Positions 14,163 through 22,936 of a DNA stretch of 64,000 nt are shown here, piece after piece. How positions within the stretch are numbered: position 1 is the stretch's first letter; every line of letters starts with the position of its first letter. Location: positions 3,410,001-3,474,000 of the forward strand of contig OY762444.1 of assembly GCA_963665735.1 (NCBI GenBank), read 5' to 3'. Below the pieces are notes generated by a model. That model ran no database searches. It was not told the origin of the DNA and saw nothing but the letters and a program-made list of their open reading frames with translations. The position numbers were made by a program, and so were the translations under genes. The DNA is from CATOSK01 sp963665735. Lineage in GTDB: Bacteria > Chloroflexota > Dehalococcoidia > Lucifugimonadales > UBA3495.

Positions 14163-14753
14163 TTAACTCGACTGGATTGCGGCCACGGTTTCGGCGGCGG
14201 TTGCTACCTCGGCCTGGCGGGGAAATACGCGCTCCATCAGGAATTGGTGAATGTCCGCAACTTGGTCAGCGCAGCCGTCCTCAACTACCACCAGCTTGTA
14301 ATCGGCGTCGGCCCCGTAACGGACGGTGGACAGGATGACGCCGCTGGTAGCGTGGCCCATGAGGATGAGGGTGTCAATGCCCTGGGCGCGCAGAATCATG
14401 TCCAGGTCGGTGCCGAAGAAGGCGTTGACCCGATGCTTGACGATGACGGGTTCGCCCTCCTGGGGTGTCACTGAGGAATGAATCAGCGATAGCGGGTTGG
14501 CGGCCGGCTCCTGGCCGGAAGTCTTGCGAAGGCTGAAGGTCTTGTTGTTGTCGGAAATTTCCGGGTAGCCGGGACGGAAATTGACCACGATGTAGGCGAT
14601 GAACATACCGGCGGCGCGGGCGGCGTCCAGGACTTCCCCGGCCCGGTCGAAGGTGTGGCGTCCCTGTACCAGCGGGTTGGTTCCCATGTTGTCGGCGTGG
14701 AAATCGGCCATCAGCAGGGCGGTCTTGTTCTTGTCCAGGCTAAGGTCGGCCAT
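14163..14753 (-). CDS. isochorismatase-fold protein lacking the catalytic Cys
   Basis: A 196-residue isochorismatase-like (cysteine hydrolase superfamily) protein. The catalytic Asp is in LLMADFHADNMG and the Lys in PVIVKHRVNAFFGTDLD. The position of the nucleophile Cys in relatives (GVATxxCV) reads LMGHATSGVILSTVRYGAD, so no Cys is present. Isochorismatases proper also lack it, so a Cys-independent hydrolysis or a non-catalytic role is possible. GGAGGCGAATC precedes the start. Confidence 0.85.
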   Translation of the reverse strand: MADLSLDKNKTALLMADFHADNMGTNPLVQGRHTFDRAGEVLDAARAAGMFIAYIVVNFRPGYPEISDNNKTFSLRKTSGQEPAANPLSLIHSSVTPQEGEPVIVKHRVNAFFGTDLDMILRAQGIDTLILMGHATSGVILSTVRYGADADYKLVVVEDGCADQVADIHQFLMERVFPRQAEVATAAETVAAIQSS

Positions 14754-14789
14754 GATTCGCCTCCTCTTTTCCGTTGGGTTATTTTCAGG

Positions 14790-15098
14790 TCAGTTCAGGG
14801 AGACCGCAGGGCCGGCGGTGCGGGTCTGCTCGCTGACCAGGAAAGCGGCCTTGTCCCTGCCGTAGATTGTTTCCAGTTCGGCGTCAAAACGCTGTCCGCC
14901 GAACTCGCCCAGCAGTTCGTACTTGCCCTCGGTGTAAAGGCTGCCTTCGCAGGTAGAACTCTTGATGTTGCGTCGGTCTTCCCCGTGCAGGTACATTTCC
15001 ACGGCCTGGGTCATCAGGCGCTTAACGTCCTCGGCCTCCATGTAAGAGGCGGCGCGCAGGAAAACGTAACCCCATCTGATTCCTTGGTGTTCCAGCAT
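14790..15098 (-). CDS. hypothetical protein, 102 residues
   Basis: A small soluble alpha/beta protein that I do not recognise. It reads MLEHQGIRWGYVFLRAASYM at the start and then has a helical stretch and a strand-rich second half (CEGSLYTEGKYELLGEFGGQ). Codon use resembles neighbouring genes, and it lies 36 bp downstream of nothing obvious but 36 bp upstream of the isochorismatase-fold gene in transcription order, so the two may be co-transcribed. Confidence 0.55.
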   Translation of the reverse strand: MLEHQGIRWGYVFLRAASYMEAEDVKRLMTQAVEMYLHGEDRRNIKSSTCEGSLYTEGKYELLGEFGGQRFDAELETIYGRDKAAFLVSEQTRTAGPAVSLN

Positions 15099-15199
15099 AA
15101 CGACGGGGGAATTTTACCCGGAAAACCGGGATGGGAAAATAGTTGGGGGCGGCAAAGCGGTAGCGTTCCGTTGCAGGTGGTTTTCTTGCATTGATGGGC

Positions 15200-15365
15200 A
15201 AGAATAAGGGTCATGTCTTTTCTGGATTCAGGCCCCGTTTCGTGGTACGGGCCGGTTTTGCGGCGGCATGACGGGTTTTGGGCGAAGGATGTGGATTCCC
15301 GCTTTCGCGGGAATGACGGTAAGGGGCGCGGGAATGACGGTAGGGGCGCGGGAATGACGGTGTTG
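15200..15365. repeat. REP-like palindromes and a 20-bp tandem repeat
   Basis: GGATTCCCGCTTTCGCGGG (about 15292-15310) is followed by repeats of GGGGCGCGGGAATGACGGTA (about 15323-15362, two full units and part of a third). The tandem repeat appears to be an expansion of the palindrome's right arm. The gap 15099-15413 contains no supported gene. Confidence 0.65.
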
Positions 15366-15413
15366 GGTGGCAGGACGGTCAACGGCGACTTGGGAAAGAC
15401 TTGGGCGGCCAGC

Positions 15414-16772
15414 CTACGGGGTGGGGATGGTGGGAACGAAGTTGGGGTCGCGGGGAGCGTAGCCCACCAACTCCACGAATCCCCGTCCGGCGATGGGTTG
15501 GCCGTCCTTGTGGCCCTGAACGGCGACGGCTCCTTCCCAGTAGGACAGGGGTATGAAACTGCTGGCGGCCATCTCCGAGTCCTCCCCTACTGGTTCCAGG
15601 GACACGGAAAGGGGGATGGACGCTATTTCCAGCCGCCAGCCCATCGGATAGACGTAGCCGTTGGCCGGGCTGACCCAAGACCCGGTGGAAGTAAGGGTTA
15701 TATCGTCTCCGGTCAAGTGGACGGGGGCGGCGTCTCCGGCTTGGCCGTAATCCGCCGGGATGTAGGCGCCGTACTCGGCGATGGGGTTGCGGTTGTCGCT
15801 GGGGCCGTCCCAGACCAAGGAAACCATGACTTCGGAACCGTCGTCCAGTTGCAAGCTCAGCCAGTCCCAACCCACGTCCAGGGCCGTGGCCGAATCGCCC
15901 CATTGGTGGTCGAACCAGGCGATCCCGGTGACGGGCCGGGACTCGCCGTTGACGGTCAGGACGCCGGAGGTTTCCAGCCGGGGGCGGGTGTAATAGTAGG
16001 TCTGGCCGGCCGGACCCAAGTCCAGCAGGCCGGTCTGGTTGTGCAGCACCGCCGGTTTCAGGGACAGGGCCTCCAGTTCCAAGGTGTAATCGCCGGTCTG
16101 AAAGGCCAACTGGTACTCATTGCCGTCGCCTTGCATAAACCAGTCCGACATATCTATGTTGAAACCGACGGGTTGGGAGGCGTAGTCAGCGCCGGGGTCA
16201 ATGCCGGCGAGGGTGAACCTTTCATCGGTCAGAAACAACCCGGCCCGGTGGTCGGCCCAACTCAACTGGAAGACCCGGGGGATAATGCCCTGCGGAGTGA
16301 CAATCTCAAAGGTCACGCAGTGAAAGCTGTATTCCCCGCCGGCGTCGTCGGACAGGTGGCCGTTGAAGTACCACCATTCAATGGGCGTCGGGTGGCGGCC
16401 TTCGTCTTGGGGGAGTTGGACTTGGGACGACGCGGGGGTTGGCGCCACCGTGGGCCGTGGAGTGACCGTAGGGGTTGGCGCAACGGATGGCGCTACGGAT
16501 GGGACAGCGGCGGCAGGCTGTGGCGGAAGAGTCGGCGATGTTGTTGGTGTCGGCGCGGGGCTAGCTTCTACCGTCTCCGGCGTCGGTTCCGTGCCGACTT
16601 CTGCCATCTTTGGCGTCGGCATGGGGCCGACTTCCACCCCCGGCGGAGCCGGCGTCAGAGTGGGGTTGGTTTCTACCGCCGCCGACATCGGCGCGGGATT
16701 GACTTCTGACGCATCCGGGGCAGAGTCGCCGCAGGCCAGCAGGGACAGAGCGAGGACAAGGCAGAGGGACAT
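15414..16772 (-). CDS. AttH/CrtC (lipocalin-like) lipoprotein
   Basis: About 452 residues from the chosen start. A short signal (MSLCLVLALSLLACGDS) ends in the lipobox LLAC, so the protein is probably a surface lipoprotein. About 110 residues of Pro/Thr/Val-rich linker follow. The C-terminal domain carries HPTPIEWWYFNGHLSD, WFDHQWG and similar AttH/hydroxyneurosporene-hydratase motifs. The frame is open to 17015, but that part runs through a repeat, and the lipobox fixes a start near 16772. No strong ribosome-binding site is seen, so the start is uncertain. Substrate unknown, likely a hydrophobic compound. Confidence 0.8.
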   Translation of the reverse strand: MSLCLVLALSLLACGDSAPDASEVNPAPMSAAVETNPTLTPAPPGVEVGPMPTPKMAEVGTEPTPETVEASPAPTPTTSPTLPPQPAAAVPSVAPSVAPTPTVTPRPTVAPTPASSQVQLPQDEGRHPTPIEWWYFNGHLSDDAGGEYSFHCVTFEIVTPQGIIPRVFQLSWADHRAGLFLTDERFTLAGIDPGADYASQPVGFNIDMSDWFMQGDGNEYQLAFQTGDYTLELEALSLKPAVLHNQTGLLDLGPAGQTYYYTRPRLETSGVLTVNGESRPVTGIAWFDHQWGDSATALDVGWDWLSLQLDDGSEVMVSLVWDGPSDNRNPIAEYGAYIPADYGQAGDAAPVHLTGDDITLTSTGSWVSPANGYVYPMGWRLEIASIPLSVSLEPVGEDSEMAASSFIPLSYWEGAVAVQGHKDGQPIAGRGFVELVGYAPRDPNFVPTIPTP

Positions 16773-16823
16773 TAGAAGATGGGTTGAAAGTCCCTTGTCC
16801 GGTTCTTCACCGATGGGACGCGA

Positions 16824-16925
16824 CCCCCACCCTAACCCTCCCCCTCCCAGGGGGAGGGGATTTTGGGCACACCCTTTCAGGCGCAGCCGTAGGAGGGGAT
16901 TTTTCACACGCCCTTTCAGACCCAA
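16824..16925. repeat. REP-like palindrome upstream of the AttH-like gene
   Basis: CCCTAACCCTCCCCCTCCCA then GGGGGAGGGG (about 16830-16860) and a second partial G-rich arm (about 16890-16905). The repeat supports starting the AttH-like gene downstream of it. Confidence 0.6.
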
Positions 16926-17008
16926 CCACGGGCCTCGGGACTGATGTTTCCGGTTGGCGGTCACTTTCATATAGACTAGGCGAAATCGCTGCGGGAGGGA
17001 TAGGCTCA

Positions 17009-17779
17009 ATGGCACATTTTGACGAATACGCCGACAGGTTTCAATTCGCCAGGCTGGAGCGGCAGGACGGCATACTCCAAATGACGCTGCACAGCGACGG
17101 CGATACCCTGCAATGGGGCGCCGGGCCTCATTCGGAATTGCCGGAGGTGTTTCACGCCGTCGGTTCCGACCCGGAAACCAAAGTCGTGATTATGACCGGG
17201 GCCGGCGACGGTTTCACCGGGCCGGCCGGCAGCAACGCCACGGTGCCCCGCCGCACGCCGGAGCAGTGGGACGGCACCTATTGGGAGGGCAAGCGGCTGC
17301 TGGGCAACCTGCTGGATATTGAGGTGCCGGTCATTGCCGCCGTCAACGGGCCGGCCCTGCGTCATTCGGAACTGCCGTTGTTGAGCGACATCGTGCTGGC
17401 CGCCCCGCATACTACCTTCCAGGACTCCGGCCACTTTATGAGCGGCCTTACCCCCGGCGATGGTATGCACATCATCTATCCGTTGTTGCTGGGGACGAAC
17501 CGGGGCCGGTATTTCCTGCTGACCGGGCAAATGCTGGACGCGGCGCGGGCGCAGGAATTGGGCTTGGTGGCGGAGGTGCTGCCCCCGGAAGACCTGTTGC
17601 CGCGGGCGTGGGAACTGGCCCGGCAACTGGCGCAGCAGCCCCGGCTGGTGCTGCGCTATTCGCGGGTATTGCTGACCCACAAGTTGAAACAGGAACTGCA
17701 CGACCTGTTGGGCTATGGCCTGGCGTTGGAAGGGCTGGGTTCGGCCCAGGACTACCTGGAACGGGGACAGGGCCGGTAA
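17009..17779 (+). CDS. enoyl-CoA hydratase/isomerase family protein
   Basis: A 256-residue crotonase-fold protein, probably acting on an acyl-CoA thioester in fatty-acid or aromatic breakdown. Supporting segments are KVVIMTGAGDGFTGPAGSNA (first oxyanion-hole loop, diverged), VPVIAAVNGPALRHSELPLL, LTGQMLDAARAQELGLVAEV and a C-terminal helical region. The start is the ATG after GGGAGGG; upstream in-frame sequence runs through a repeat. The HSELPL at the second oxyanion site is unusual, so the exact reaction is open. A terminator follows. Confidence 0.85.
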   Translation: MAHFDEYADRFQFARLERQDGILQMTLHSDGDTLQWGAGPHSELPEVFHAVGSDPETKVVIMTGAGDGFTGPAGSNATVPRRTPEQWDGTYWEGKRLLGNLLDIEVPVIAAVNGPALRHSELPLLSDIVLAAPHTTFQDSGHFMSGLTPGDGMHIIYPLLLGTNRGRYFLLTGQMLDAARAQELGLVAEVLPPEDLLPRAWELARQLAQQPRLVLRYSRVLLTHKLKQELHDLLGYGLALEGLGSAQDYLERGQGR

Positions 17780-17809
17780 ACCGGCGGCGGACGTTGCAGG
17801 GCGACAACA

Positions 17810-17839
17810 AAAAGGGACAGGTCTAACGCCTGCCCTTTC
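17810..17839 (+). terminator. hairpin after the crotonase gene
   Basis: AAAGGGACAGG, loop TCTAACG and CCTGCCCTTTC form an approximately 10-bp imperfect stem. It lies between the crotonase gene and the convergent tRNA-Gly, so it may work in both directions. Confidence 0.5.
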
Positions 17840-17852
17840 GTGTAGTGCGTTT

Positions 17853-17927
17853 TGGAGCGGAAGACGAGATTCGAACTCGCGACCCTCTCCTTGGCAAGGA
17901 GATGCTCTACCACTGAGCCACTTCCGC
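17853..17927 (-). tRNA. tRNA-Gly (GCC)
   Basis: A complete cloverleaf on the minus strand: acceptor GCGGAAG/CTTCCGC, D-arm GCTCAGTGGTAGAGC, anticodon arm CTCCTTGCCAAGGAG with anticodon GCC, T-arm GCGAGTTCGAATCTCGT. The discriminator T and the CCA end are encoded. Confidence 0.97.
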
Positions 17928-17929
17928 TC

Positions 17930-18366
17930 AATCCTTAATTTAAGGCTAAAACGCCGGCGGCGAGTTGTCAAGGGGTGTGGCGACTATTCCAGGACGATTG
18001 CAAAACAGGATACCGCACGACTGTAAAGGCATACCCCGGCGTCCATGCGCAGACTGAAAGCCTACGCCACCAAGGGACGGGGGAAAGGGGCGTGTGACAC
18101 TACTTTGCAATCGTCCTGGGGCAATTCACAGGGTCTTTCAGTTTTCTTTCCTCGGCCTTTCATGTCATTCTGGGGGGAGCGAATAATCTGAATTTCTTGC
18201 CTTCGGCAACGTCGCCTTGTCCATAGAATTTTAGACCCTTCACTTCGTTCAGGGTGACATGGTGGTGGTTCAGGGTGACATGGTAAAGAGGGGGAGAGTT
18301 TTTCAACCCAACCCTAACCCTCTCCCTGGTGGGGGAGGGGAATTTGATGGTCATTGGCTTTGGACG
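17930..18366. repeat. intergenic region with MITE-like copy 1
   Basis: No gene is supported here. A 99-bp element (18162-18260) starts ATGTCATTCTGGGGGGAGCG and ends CACTTCGTTCAGGGTGACAT, whose ends are imperfect inverted repeats. A short extra copy of its right end (GGTTCAGGGTGACATGG) follows. A C/T-rich palindrome lies at about 18306-18342. Confidence 0.7.
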
Positions 18367-20208
18367 TTAAGACAGGCCGGACAGGACGGGTTGCAGGCGT
18401 TCTATCAAGGGGGGGAGAAATTCTTTCCAGTCACCGAGGATTCCGTAGTCGGCGGCCTGGAAGATGGGCGCGCGGCGGTTGCGGTTGACGGCCACGATGA
18501 TGCCCGCTTTCTGGATGCCGACGGTGTGGTTGAAGGCGCCGCGAATGCCCACGGCGATATAAACCCGCGGGGCGATGGTGCGCCCGCTGATTCCCACCTG
18601 CACCTGGTGGGGCAGCCAGCCGGAATGAACGACGTTGCGGGTGGTGCAGATGACCGCGCCAATGCCCTCAGCGTGGGACTGGATTTCGGGGAGACTTTCG
18701 GGGCCGCCAATGCCCATGCCCACACCCAGCACCACCTGGGCTTGTGTCAAGGCTATCGCGCCCAAGTCCTGGGAACGATGTTCCTCCAATAGTTTGATGT
18801 CCGCGCCGTCAAACCCGTCAACAGGGATGGTCTCAACACGGGCGGCGGTGGCGGCGTCCGGCTGTGTGGGTGTCAGCAATCCGGGGCGCAACGTGACCAG
18901 GTTGGGGAGGGTCTTGGACAGGATGGGGGCGACGACATTGCCGCCCAGGGCAGGTTTCAACTGCACCAACATTCCGGCATCGTTGATTTCCAGGTCAATG
19001 GCGTCGCCGGTAAGTCCGAGTTGCAGTTGGGCGGCGATGCGGGAGGCCAGGTCGCGCCCGTCGGCGGTGGATGCGAAAAGCACGGCGTAGGGCTGCGCGT
19101 CGGCGATGGCGGCGGCCAAAGCAACGCCAACGCCACGGCTGCATACCGGGCCAAGAGCCGAGTTGTCCAGGGTCAGCACCCGGTCGGCGCCGTGGGCGGT
19201 CAGGGCCTCGGCGTGGGCTGGGTTGGCCGGGCCGATGATGACGGCGGCGACTTCGCTGCGGGTGGATTCGGACAACTCGCGGGCCTTGCCCAGCATCTCC
19301 AGGGTCACGTGGCGCAGGTCGTCCCCGGCGGTTTCGGCCACCACCCAGACGCTCTTTTCCCGATTCTGGGGGTAACGCTCGGCATTAACCGGGCCGGAGG
19401 AATCAGCGGCCTGGGCATCGAGTTGCCGCAGCCGTTCTGCTACGGCGTCAGCCACGGTTTGAGCGGCGGCTTGGGGGTCTTCTTCTTCAATGACCTGGGC
19501 CAAGCGGTTGGGTTCCACCAGCCGGATGTCCTCAACCCAGGTGGGAGACCCGGCGGCGCCGAACAGGGACAAGTCGGGAGACAAGTCGGCGCAGGTCAGT
19601 TCCTCGACGGGCCGTTCCCCGGCGGCGGTCATTGCCTCCCGGTTGGGGAAGGTTTCCGGGGCGATGCCTTCGGTAACGCAGACCACGGCGGGCAGGGGAC
19701 ATTGGATTACCTGGTGGCCTTCGTCGGTGGTTCGTTCCACGACGATGGAGTTGTCGTCGGGCTGGTAGTCCAGGGCGCGCACCTGGCTGACGTGGGGCAG
19801 ACCCAGCAGTTCGGCCAGTTCCGGGCCTACCTGGCCGGTTTCGGCGTCGGCGCTGTTGCGGCCACAAACTATCAGGTCGGGGCTTTCTTTTTCCAAGGCC
19901 AGGGCCAGGGCGCGGGCCGTTGCCAGGGTGTCGGAACCGGCCAGGGCGCGGTCAGTCAGCAGCACCGCCCGGTCTGCGCCCATCGCCATGCAGTGAACCA
20001 GCCCTTCCCGGGCCTGGGGCGGCCCCATTGATAGGGCTATAACCTGGTCATCATCGCCGGTTTTCATCTGGACGGCGCGGGTCAGCCCCAGCAGGTCGAA
20101 GGGGTTGACTTCGGAAGGAACGCCTTCCCGGATGATGGTCTTGTTTTCGTAGTCGAAACCCATGCGGGCTACTACGGGGACGTACTTGACGCAGACGACA
20201 ATTTTCAT
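18367..20208 (-). CDS. fused electron transfer flavoprotein, beta + alpha
   Basis: About 613 residues joining both ETF subunits. Residues 1 to about 250 are EtfB (MKIVVCVKYVPV, EVNPFDLLGLTRAVQMK, ALSMGPPQAREGL). The rest is EtfA, with its FAD domain ending (VVHSGWLPHQVQVGISGRTI, APRVYIAVGIRGAFNHTVGI, APIFQAADYGILGDWKEFLP). ETF passes electrons from acyl-CoA or other dehydrogenases to the quinone pool. Separate etfB and etfA genes are usual. The start is the MKIVV codon after GGGAG; the longer upstream frame enters a repeat. Confidence 0.93.
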   Translation of the reverse strand: MKIVVCVKYVPVVARMGFDYENKTIIREGVPSEVNPFDLLGLTRAVQMKTGDDDQVIALSMGPPQAREGLVHCMAMGADRAVLLTDRALAGSDTLATARALALALEKESPDLIVCGRNSADAETGQVGPELAELLGLPHVSQVRALDYQPDDNSIVVERTTDEGHQVIQCPLPAVVCVTEGIAPETFPNREAMTAAGERPVEELTCADLSPDLSLFGAAGSPTWVEDIRLVEPNRLAQVIEEEDPQAAAQTVADAVAERLRQLDAQAADSSGPVNAERYPQNREKSVWVVAETAGDDLRHVTLEMLGKARELSESTRSEVAAVIIGPANPAHAEALTAHGADRVLTLDNSALGPVCSRGVGVALAAAIADAQPYAVLFASTADGRDLASRIAAQLQLGLTGDAIDLEINDAGMLVQLKPALGGNVVAPILSKTLPNLVTLRPGLLTPTQPDAATAARVETIPVDGFDGADIKLLEEHRSQDLGAIALTQAQVVLGVGMGIGGPESLPEIQSHAEGIGAVICTTRNVVHSGWLPHQVQVGISGRTIAPRVYIAVGIRGAFNHTVGIQKAGIIVAVNRNRRAPIFQAADYGILGDWKEFLPPLIERLQPVLSGLS

Positions 20209-20235
20209 GGTTCGCGAAGCTCCCTTTTGTTCCTT

Positions 20236-20300
20236 CCCCCAGTTGGATGCCACCCCCACCCCCTCCCTAACCCTCCCCCTGGTAGGGGGAGGGGAATTTC
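20236..20300. repeat. REP-like C/G palindrome
   Basis: CCCTAACCCTCCCCCTGGTA then GGGGGAGGGG (about 20265-20294) lies between the ETF fusion and pncB. Confidence 0.6.
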
Positions 20301-20325
20301 GTACACTCCATTATGTACCAGCCGG

Positions 20326-21696
20326 TCAACTGGCATGGGCGATTTGGGAGGAAACCCGTTGGCTGAGTTGTTGAAGTTTATCGCCAATGGAAACAGGGTA
20401 CTCTGCCGGGCTGAAGATGTTAAGGCAGTCGGATGGTAGGGATTGCAAGTCGGCGGCTAACCTTTCCCGGACTTCGTTCAGGGACGGGTCGGGGGCCAGA
20501 CGCCGGCCGTCGGCCATGACGGTTTCCAGCAGGGGTTGGCCCTGGGGCAGCGTTTCATCCTGGGCGGCGATAACGTCGCGGGAGATTCGGCCTTCCCGGT
20601 CGCGGAACCGGAAAACCTGCTTGGCGCCGGGCAAAGTGGCCTTATCGGCGCTCAGTTTCATAACCGGGCGGCCATCGTAGCTAACCAGCTTATACACCAT
20701 GTCCGTCCAGGGGGCGTCGGCGGACACGCCCACGCGGGTGCCGACGCCGAAAATGTCTATGGGAGCGTCGGCCAAGGCTAAGTCGTTGATGGCGTACTCG
20801 TCCAGTCCGCCGCTGGCGACGATTTTCACGTAGTCCAGCCCGGCGCCGTCAAGGACTTGGCGCACCTGGCGGCTGAGGGTGTCGAAGTTGCCCGAATCCA
20901 GCCGCACCGCCGTCAAACGGTGGCCCTGCGTTTCCATTTCTTTGGCCACGGTGACGGCATGGCGCGCGCCTTGCAGGGTGTTGTAGGTGTCCAGCAGCAG
21001 CACGGCCCGGTCTGGAAAGGACTGGGCGTAGCTGCGGAAGGCGGTTTCCTCGGACTGGAAGGCAGATATGAAGGAATGGGCCATAGTGCCGGAGGGCGGG
21101 ATGCCGTAGCGTTGGGCGGCCTGGACGTTGCTGGTGGACTGGAATCCGGCGATGAACCCACAACGCGCCATTTTCAGGGCGGCGTCAGCGCCGTGGGTAC
21201 GGCGGGCGCCGAAGTCGGCCAGGGCGCGGCCTCGGGCGGCGTGGATGCAACGGGCGGCCTTGGCCGTCAGCAGGGATTGGAAGTTGACTTGATTGATAAC
21301 GAAGGTCTCAGCAATCTGGGCTTCGATGATGGGGGCGGTGATTTCCAAGATTGGTTCGTTGGCGAAGAATACCCGTCCTTCGGGCATGGCGCGGACGCTG
21401 CCGGTGAATCGGAAGTCCTTCAAGTATTCCAGGAAATCTCCGGCGAAGATGCCGGCGGAACGGAGGTAGTCCAGGTCGTCGGGTTGGAAGGTTAGGGTTT
21501 CCAGGTAGTCCAGCGCGTCGGCAAGACCGGCGTTGACCAGGTAGCCCCGCTGGGGCGGCAGGTGGCGGACGTAGAGGCTGAAAGTGGCCGGGGCGGTCAT
21601 GCCCTGCCGGAAAAAGGCTTGGGCCATGGTAAATTCGTAGAGGTCGGCGAAGAGGCCCAGGGAGGGGGACGAAGGGGCTGGTCTGGCAGAGTTCAT
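20326..21696 (-). CDS. pncB: nicotinate phosphoribosyltransferase
   Basis: A 456-residue enzyme of NAD salvage that makes nicotinate mononucleotide from nicotinate and PRPP. Supporting segments are LGLFADLYEFTMAQAFFRQG at the start, LADFGARRTHGADAALKMAR, GTMAHSFISAF (active-site His), TAVRLDSGNF and VKIVASGGLDEYAINDL. Length and motifs fit bacterial PncB. The gene lies upstream of the ETF fusion on the same strand but separated by a repeat, so co-transcription is uncertain. Confidence 0.95.
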   Translation of the reverse strand: MNSARPAPSSPSLGLFADLYEFTMAQAFFRQGMTAPATFSLYVRHLPPQRGYLVNAGLADALDYLETLTFQPDDLDYLRSAGIFAGDFLEYLKDFRFTGSVRAMPEGRVFFANEPILEITAPIIEAQIAETFVINQVNFQSLLTAKAARCIHAARGRALADFGARRTHGADAALKMARCGFIAGFQSTSNVQAAQRYGIPPSGTMAHSFISAFQSEETAFRSYAQSFPDRAVLLLDTYNTLQGARHAVTVAKEMETQGHRLTAVRLDSGNFDTLSRQVRQVLDGAGLDYVKIVASGGLDEYAINDLALADAPIDIFGVGTRVGVSADAPWTDMVYKLVSYDGRPVMKLSADKATLPGAKQVFRFRDREGRISRDVIAAQDETLPQGQPLLETVMADGRRLAPDPSLNEVRERLAADLQSLPSDCLNIFSPAEYPVSIGDKLQQLSQRVSSQIAHAS

Positions 21697-21840
21697 TGAA
21701 GAACCGACCCGCGGCGAAGGACTTGCGACGTTGTTGGGACATTATGATTTGGGGCCGGGGGAGTGTCAAACAGGGCGATGGCATCCGATGGCGGTTGGGC
21801 AAGCCGCGCTACGGACGCATTTCCCAATGACATTCAGCCG

Positions 21841-21869
21841 TTGACAGCACCGCCAAATGGCGGCATATT
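21841..21869 (+). promoter_or_regulatory. promoter with internal palindrome
   Basis: TTGACA (21841-21846), a 17-bp spacer and CATATT (21864-21869). The spacer contains the inverted repeat CCGCCA-AA-TGGCGG (21850-21863), placed to act as a repressor site. It serves the hypothetical/dCTP-deaminase-like pair. Confidence 0.6.
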
Positions 21870-21908
21870 GCCCGATAAGACAACCAAAGGGAGGGAGGAA
21901 CACTTACC

Positions 21909-22250
21909 ATGATTAGAGGAAAACTAGCGCCGGAGAGAGAATGGTTGCGCCAGTACGTGGAACCTGTTTACGTTAATCTGGCCTATGAAGAAATCGAGTA
22001 TGACCCCTTTCCCACGCCCCAAGAGGCGCAAGTTCTGTTCCTGCTTGGCGGCAAGCGCCAGACCGCTTTCGTTCCGCTTACCATTGTCAACGAATCTGAG
22101 CGCACCGTGAGAGCGGCATTGCTGGGCGAACGCGGGGACGAAATCCTGGTTTTGTTCCCCCCTACCAACTTCGGACAGACCAGGTTTCTTGCCGGGGTAG
22201 AGTCCCTAGAGGCAATTGCCCGAAATTCCAACGGTGAAGGAAAACCTTGA
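21909..22250 (+). CDS. hypothetical protein, 113 residues
   Basis: A small soluble protein of unknown family. It begins MIRGKLAPEREWLRQYVEPV and has a beta-rich middle (VLFLLGGKRQTAFVPLTIVN). GGGAGGGAGG gives a strong ribosome-binding site. Its stop codon overlaps the ATG of the dCTP-deaminase-like gene (TGATG), so the two are translationally coupled and probably functionally linked. Confidence 0.7.
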   Translation: MIRGKLAPEREWLRQYVEPVYVNLAYEEIEYDPFPTPQEAQVLFLLGGKRQTAFVPLTIVNESERTVRAALLGERGDEILVLFPPTNFGQTRFLAGVESLEAIARNSNGEGKP

Positions 22251-22798
22251 TGGTCTTGTCCGACATTGAAATCAAGGCCGAGATTGAGGCCAAAAGGCTG
22301 GTCTTTCATCCGGCCGTTGATATTGACTCGGGCCGTATCGCCAGTTCGTCCGTTGACTTGTTGTTGCATGGTGATTTGCTGATTCTCCCGCTAGGCCCAA
22401 TTCCTGGCGTCACTGTCGTCCCATCAGATGAAGGGGCGATGGTAATGAACCAGCTATACAACTACGGGGAAAAACGGGAGTTGTCGCCGAATCAACCGTA
22501 TCGCATGGAACTCTTCCGGCGGGTAATTGGCAAAACCCTGGAGAGAGTCACACTACCATCGCATATAGCTGGCCGCATAGAAGGCAAGAGTTCTTTGGCG
22601 CGTTACGGGTTGGCCGTTCACGTCACCGCCCCCACCGTACTGGCCGGTTTTGAGGGACATCTTTACCTGGAGATGTACAATTTCGGGCCTTTCTTCATTG
22701 AACTCCAACTGTACATGAAAATCGCCCAGTTGGTGTTGGAGCACGTAGGTCTGCCGCCGTCCCGCGGATACCAAGGGCAGTTTCAGAGTCAGGAATAA
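22250..22798 (+). CDS. dCTP deaminase-like protein
   Basis: A 182-residue protein of the dCTP deaminase/dUTPase superfamily. The signature RIEGKSSLARYGLAVHVTA and LAGFEGHLYLEMYNFGPF match Dcd, with the catalytic Glu in GFEG and the trimer-interface IAQLVLEHV. The usual Asp-Pro before GFEG is Leu-Ala, so activity towards dCTP or dUTP is not certain. The start is the ATG at 22250, overlapping the upstream stop codon; a TTG one codon earlier is less likely. Confidence 0.78.
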   Translation: MVLSDIEIKAEIEAKRLVFHPAVDIDSGRIASSSVDLLLHGDLLILPLGPIPGVTVVPSDEGAMVMNQLYNYGEKRELSPNQPYRMELFRRVIGKTLERVTLPSHIAGRIEGKSSLARYGLAVHVTAPTVLAGFEGHLYLEMYNFGPFFIELQLYMKIAQLVLEHVGLPPSRGYQGQFQSQE

Positions 22799-22868
22799 CC
22801 GCCACATCCAAAAGCCCTTGCTTTCGGTATGCCTGCGATGGAGAGAGGCCCGCCCTTGGCGAATAAAC

Positions 22869-22897
22869 TTGACAGTATTTCATGGCCTTAGTAGTAT
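22869..22897 (+). promoter_or_regulatory. sigma70 promoter of the SAM riboswitch transcript
   Basis: TTGACA (22869-22874), a 17-bp spacer and TAGTAT (22892-22897). Transcription would begin near 22904, about 30 bases upstream of the aptamer. Confidence 0.75.
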
Positions 22898-22936
22898 GAG
22901 TGCTGGCGTTGGCCCTTAACAAGTGAATATCTCTGG

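Noticed and set aside
16773..17015. N-terminal extension of the AttH-like lipoprotein
   Set aside because: It runs through a REP-like repeat and would place the lipobox at residue ~95.
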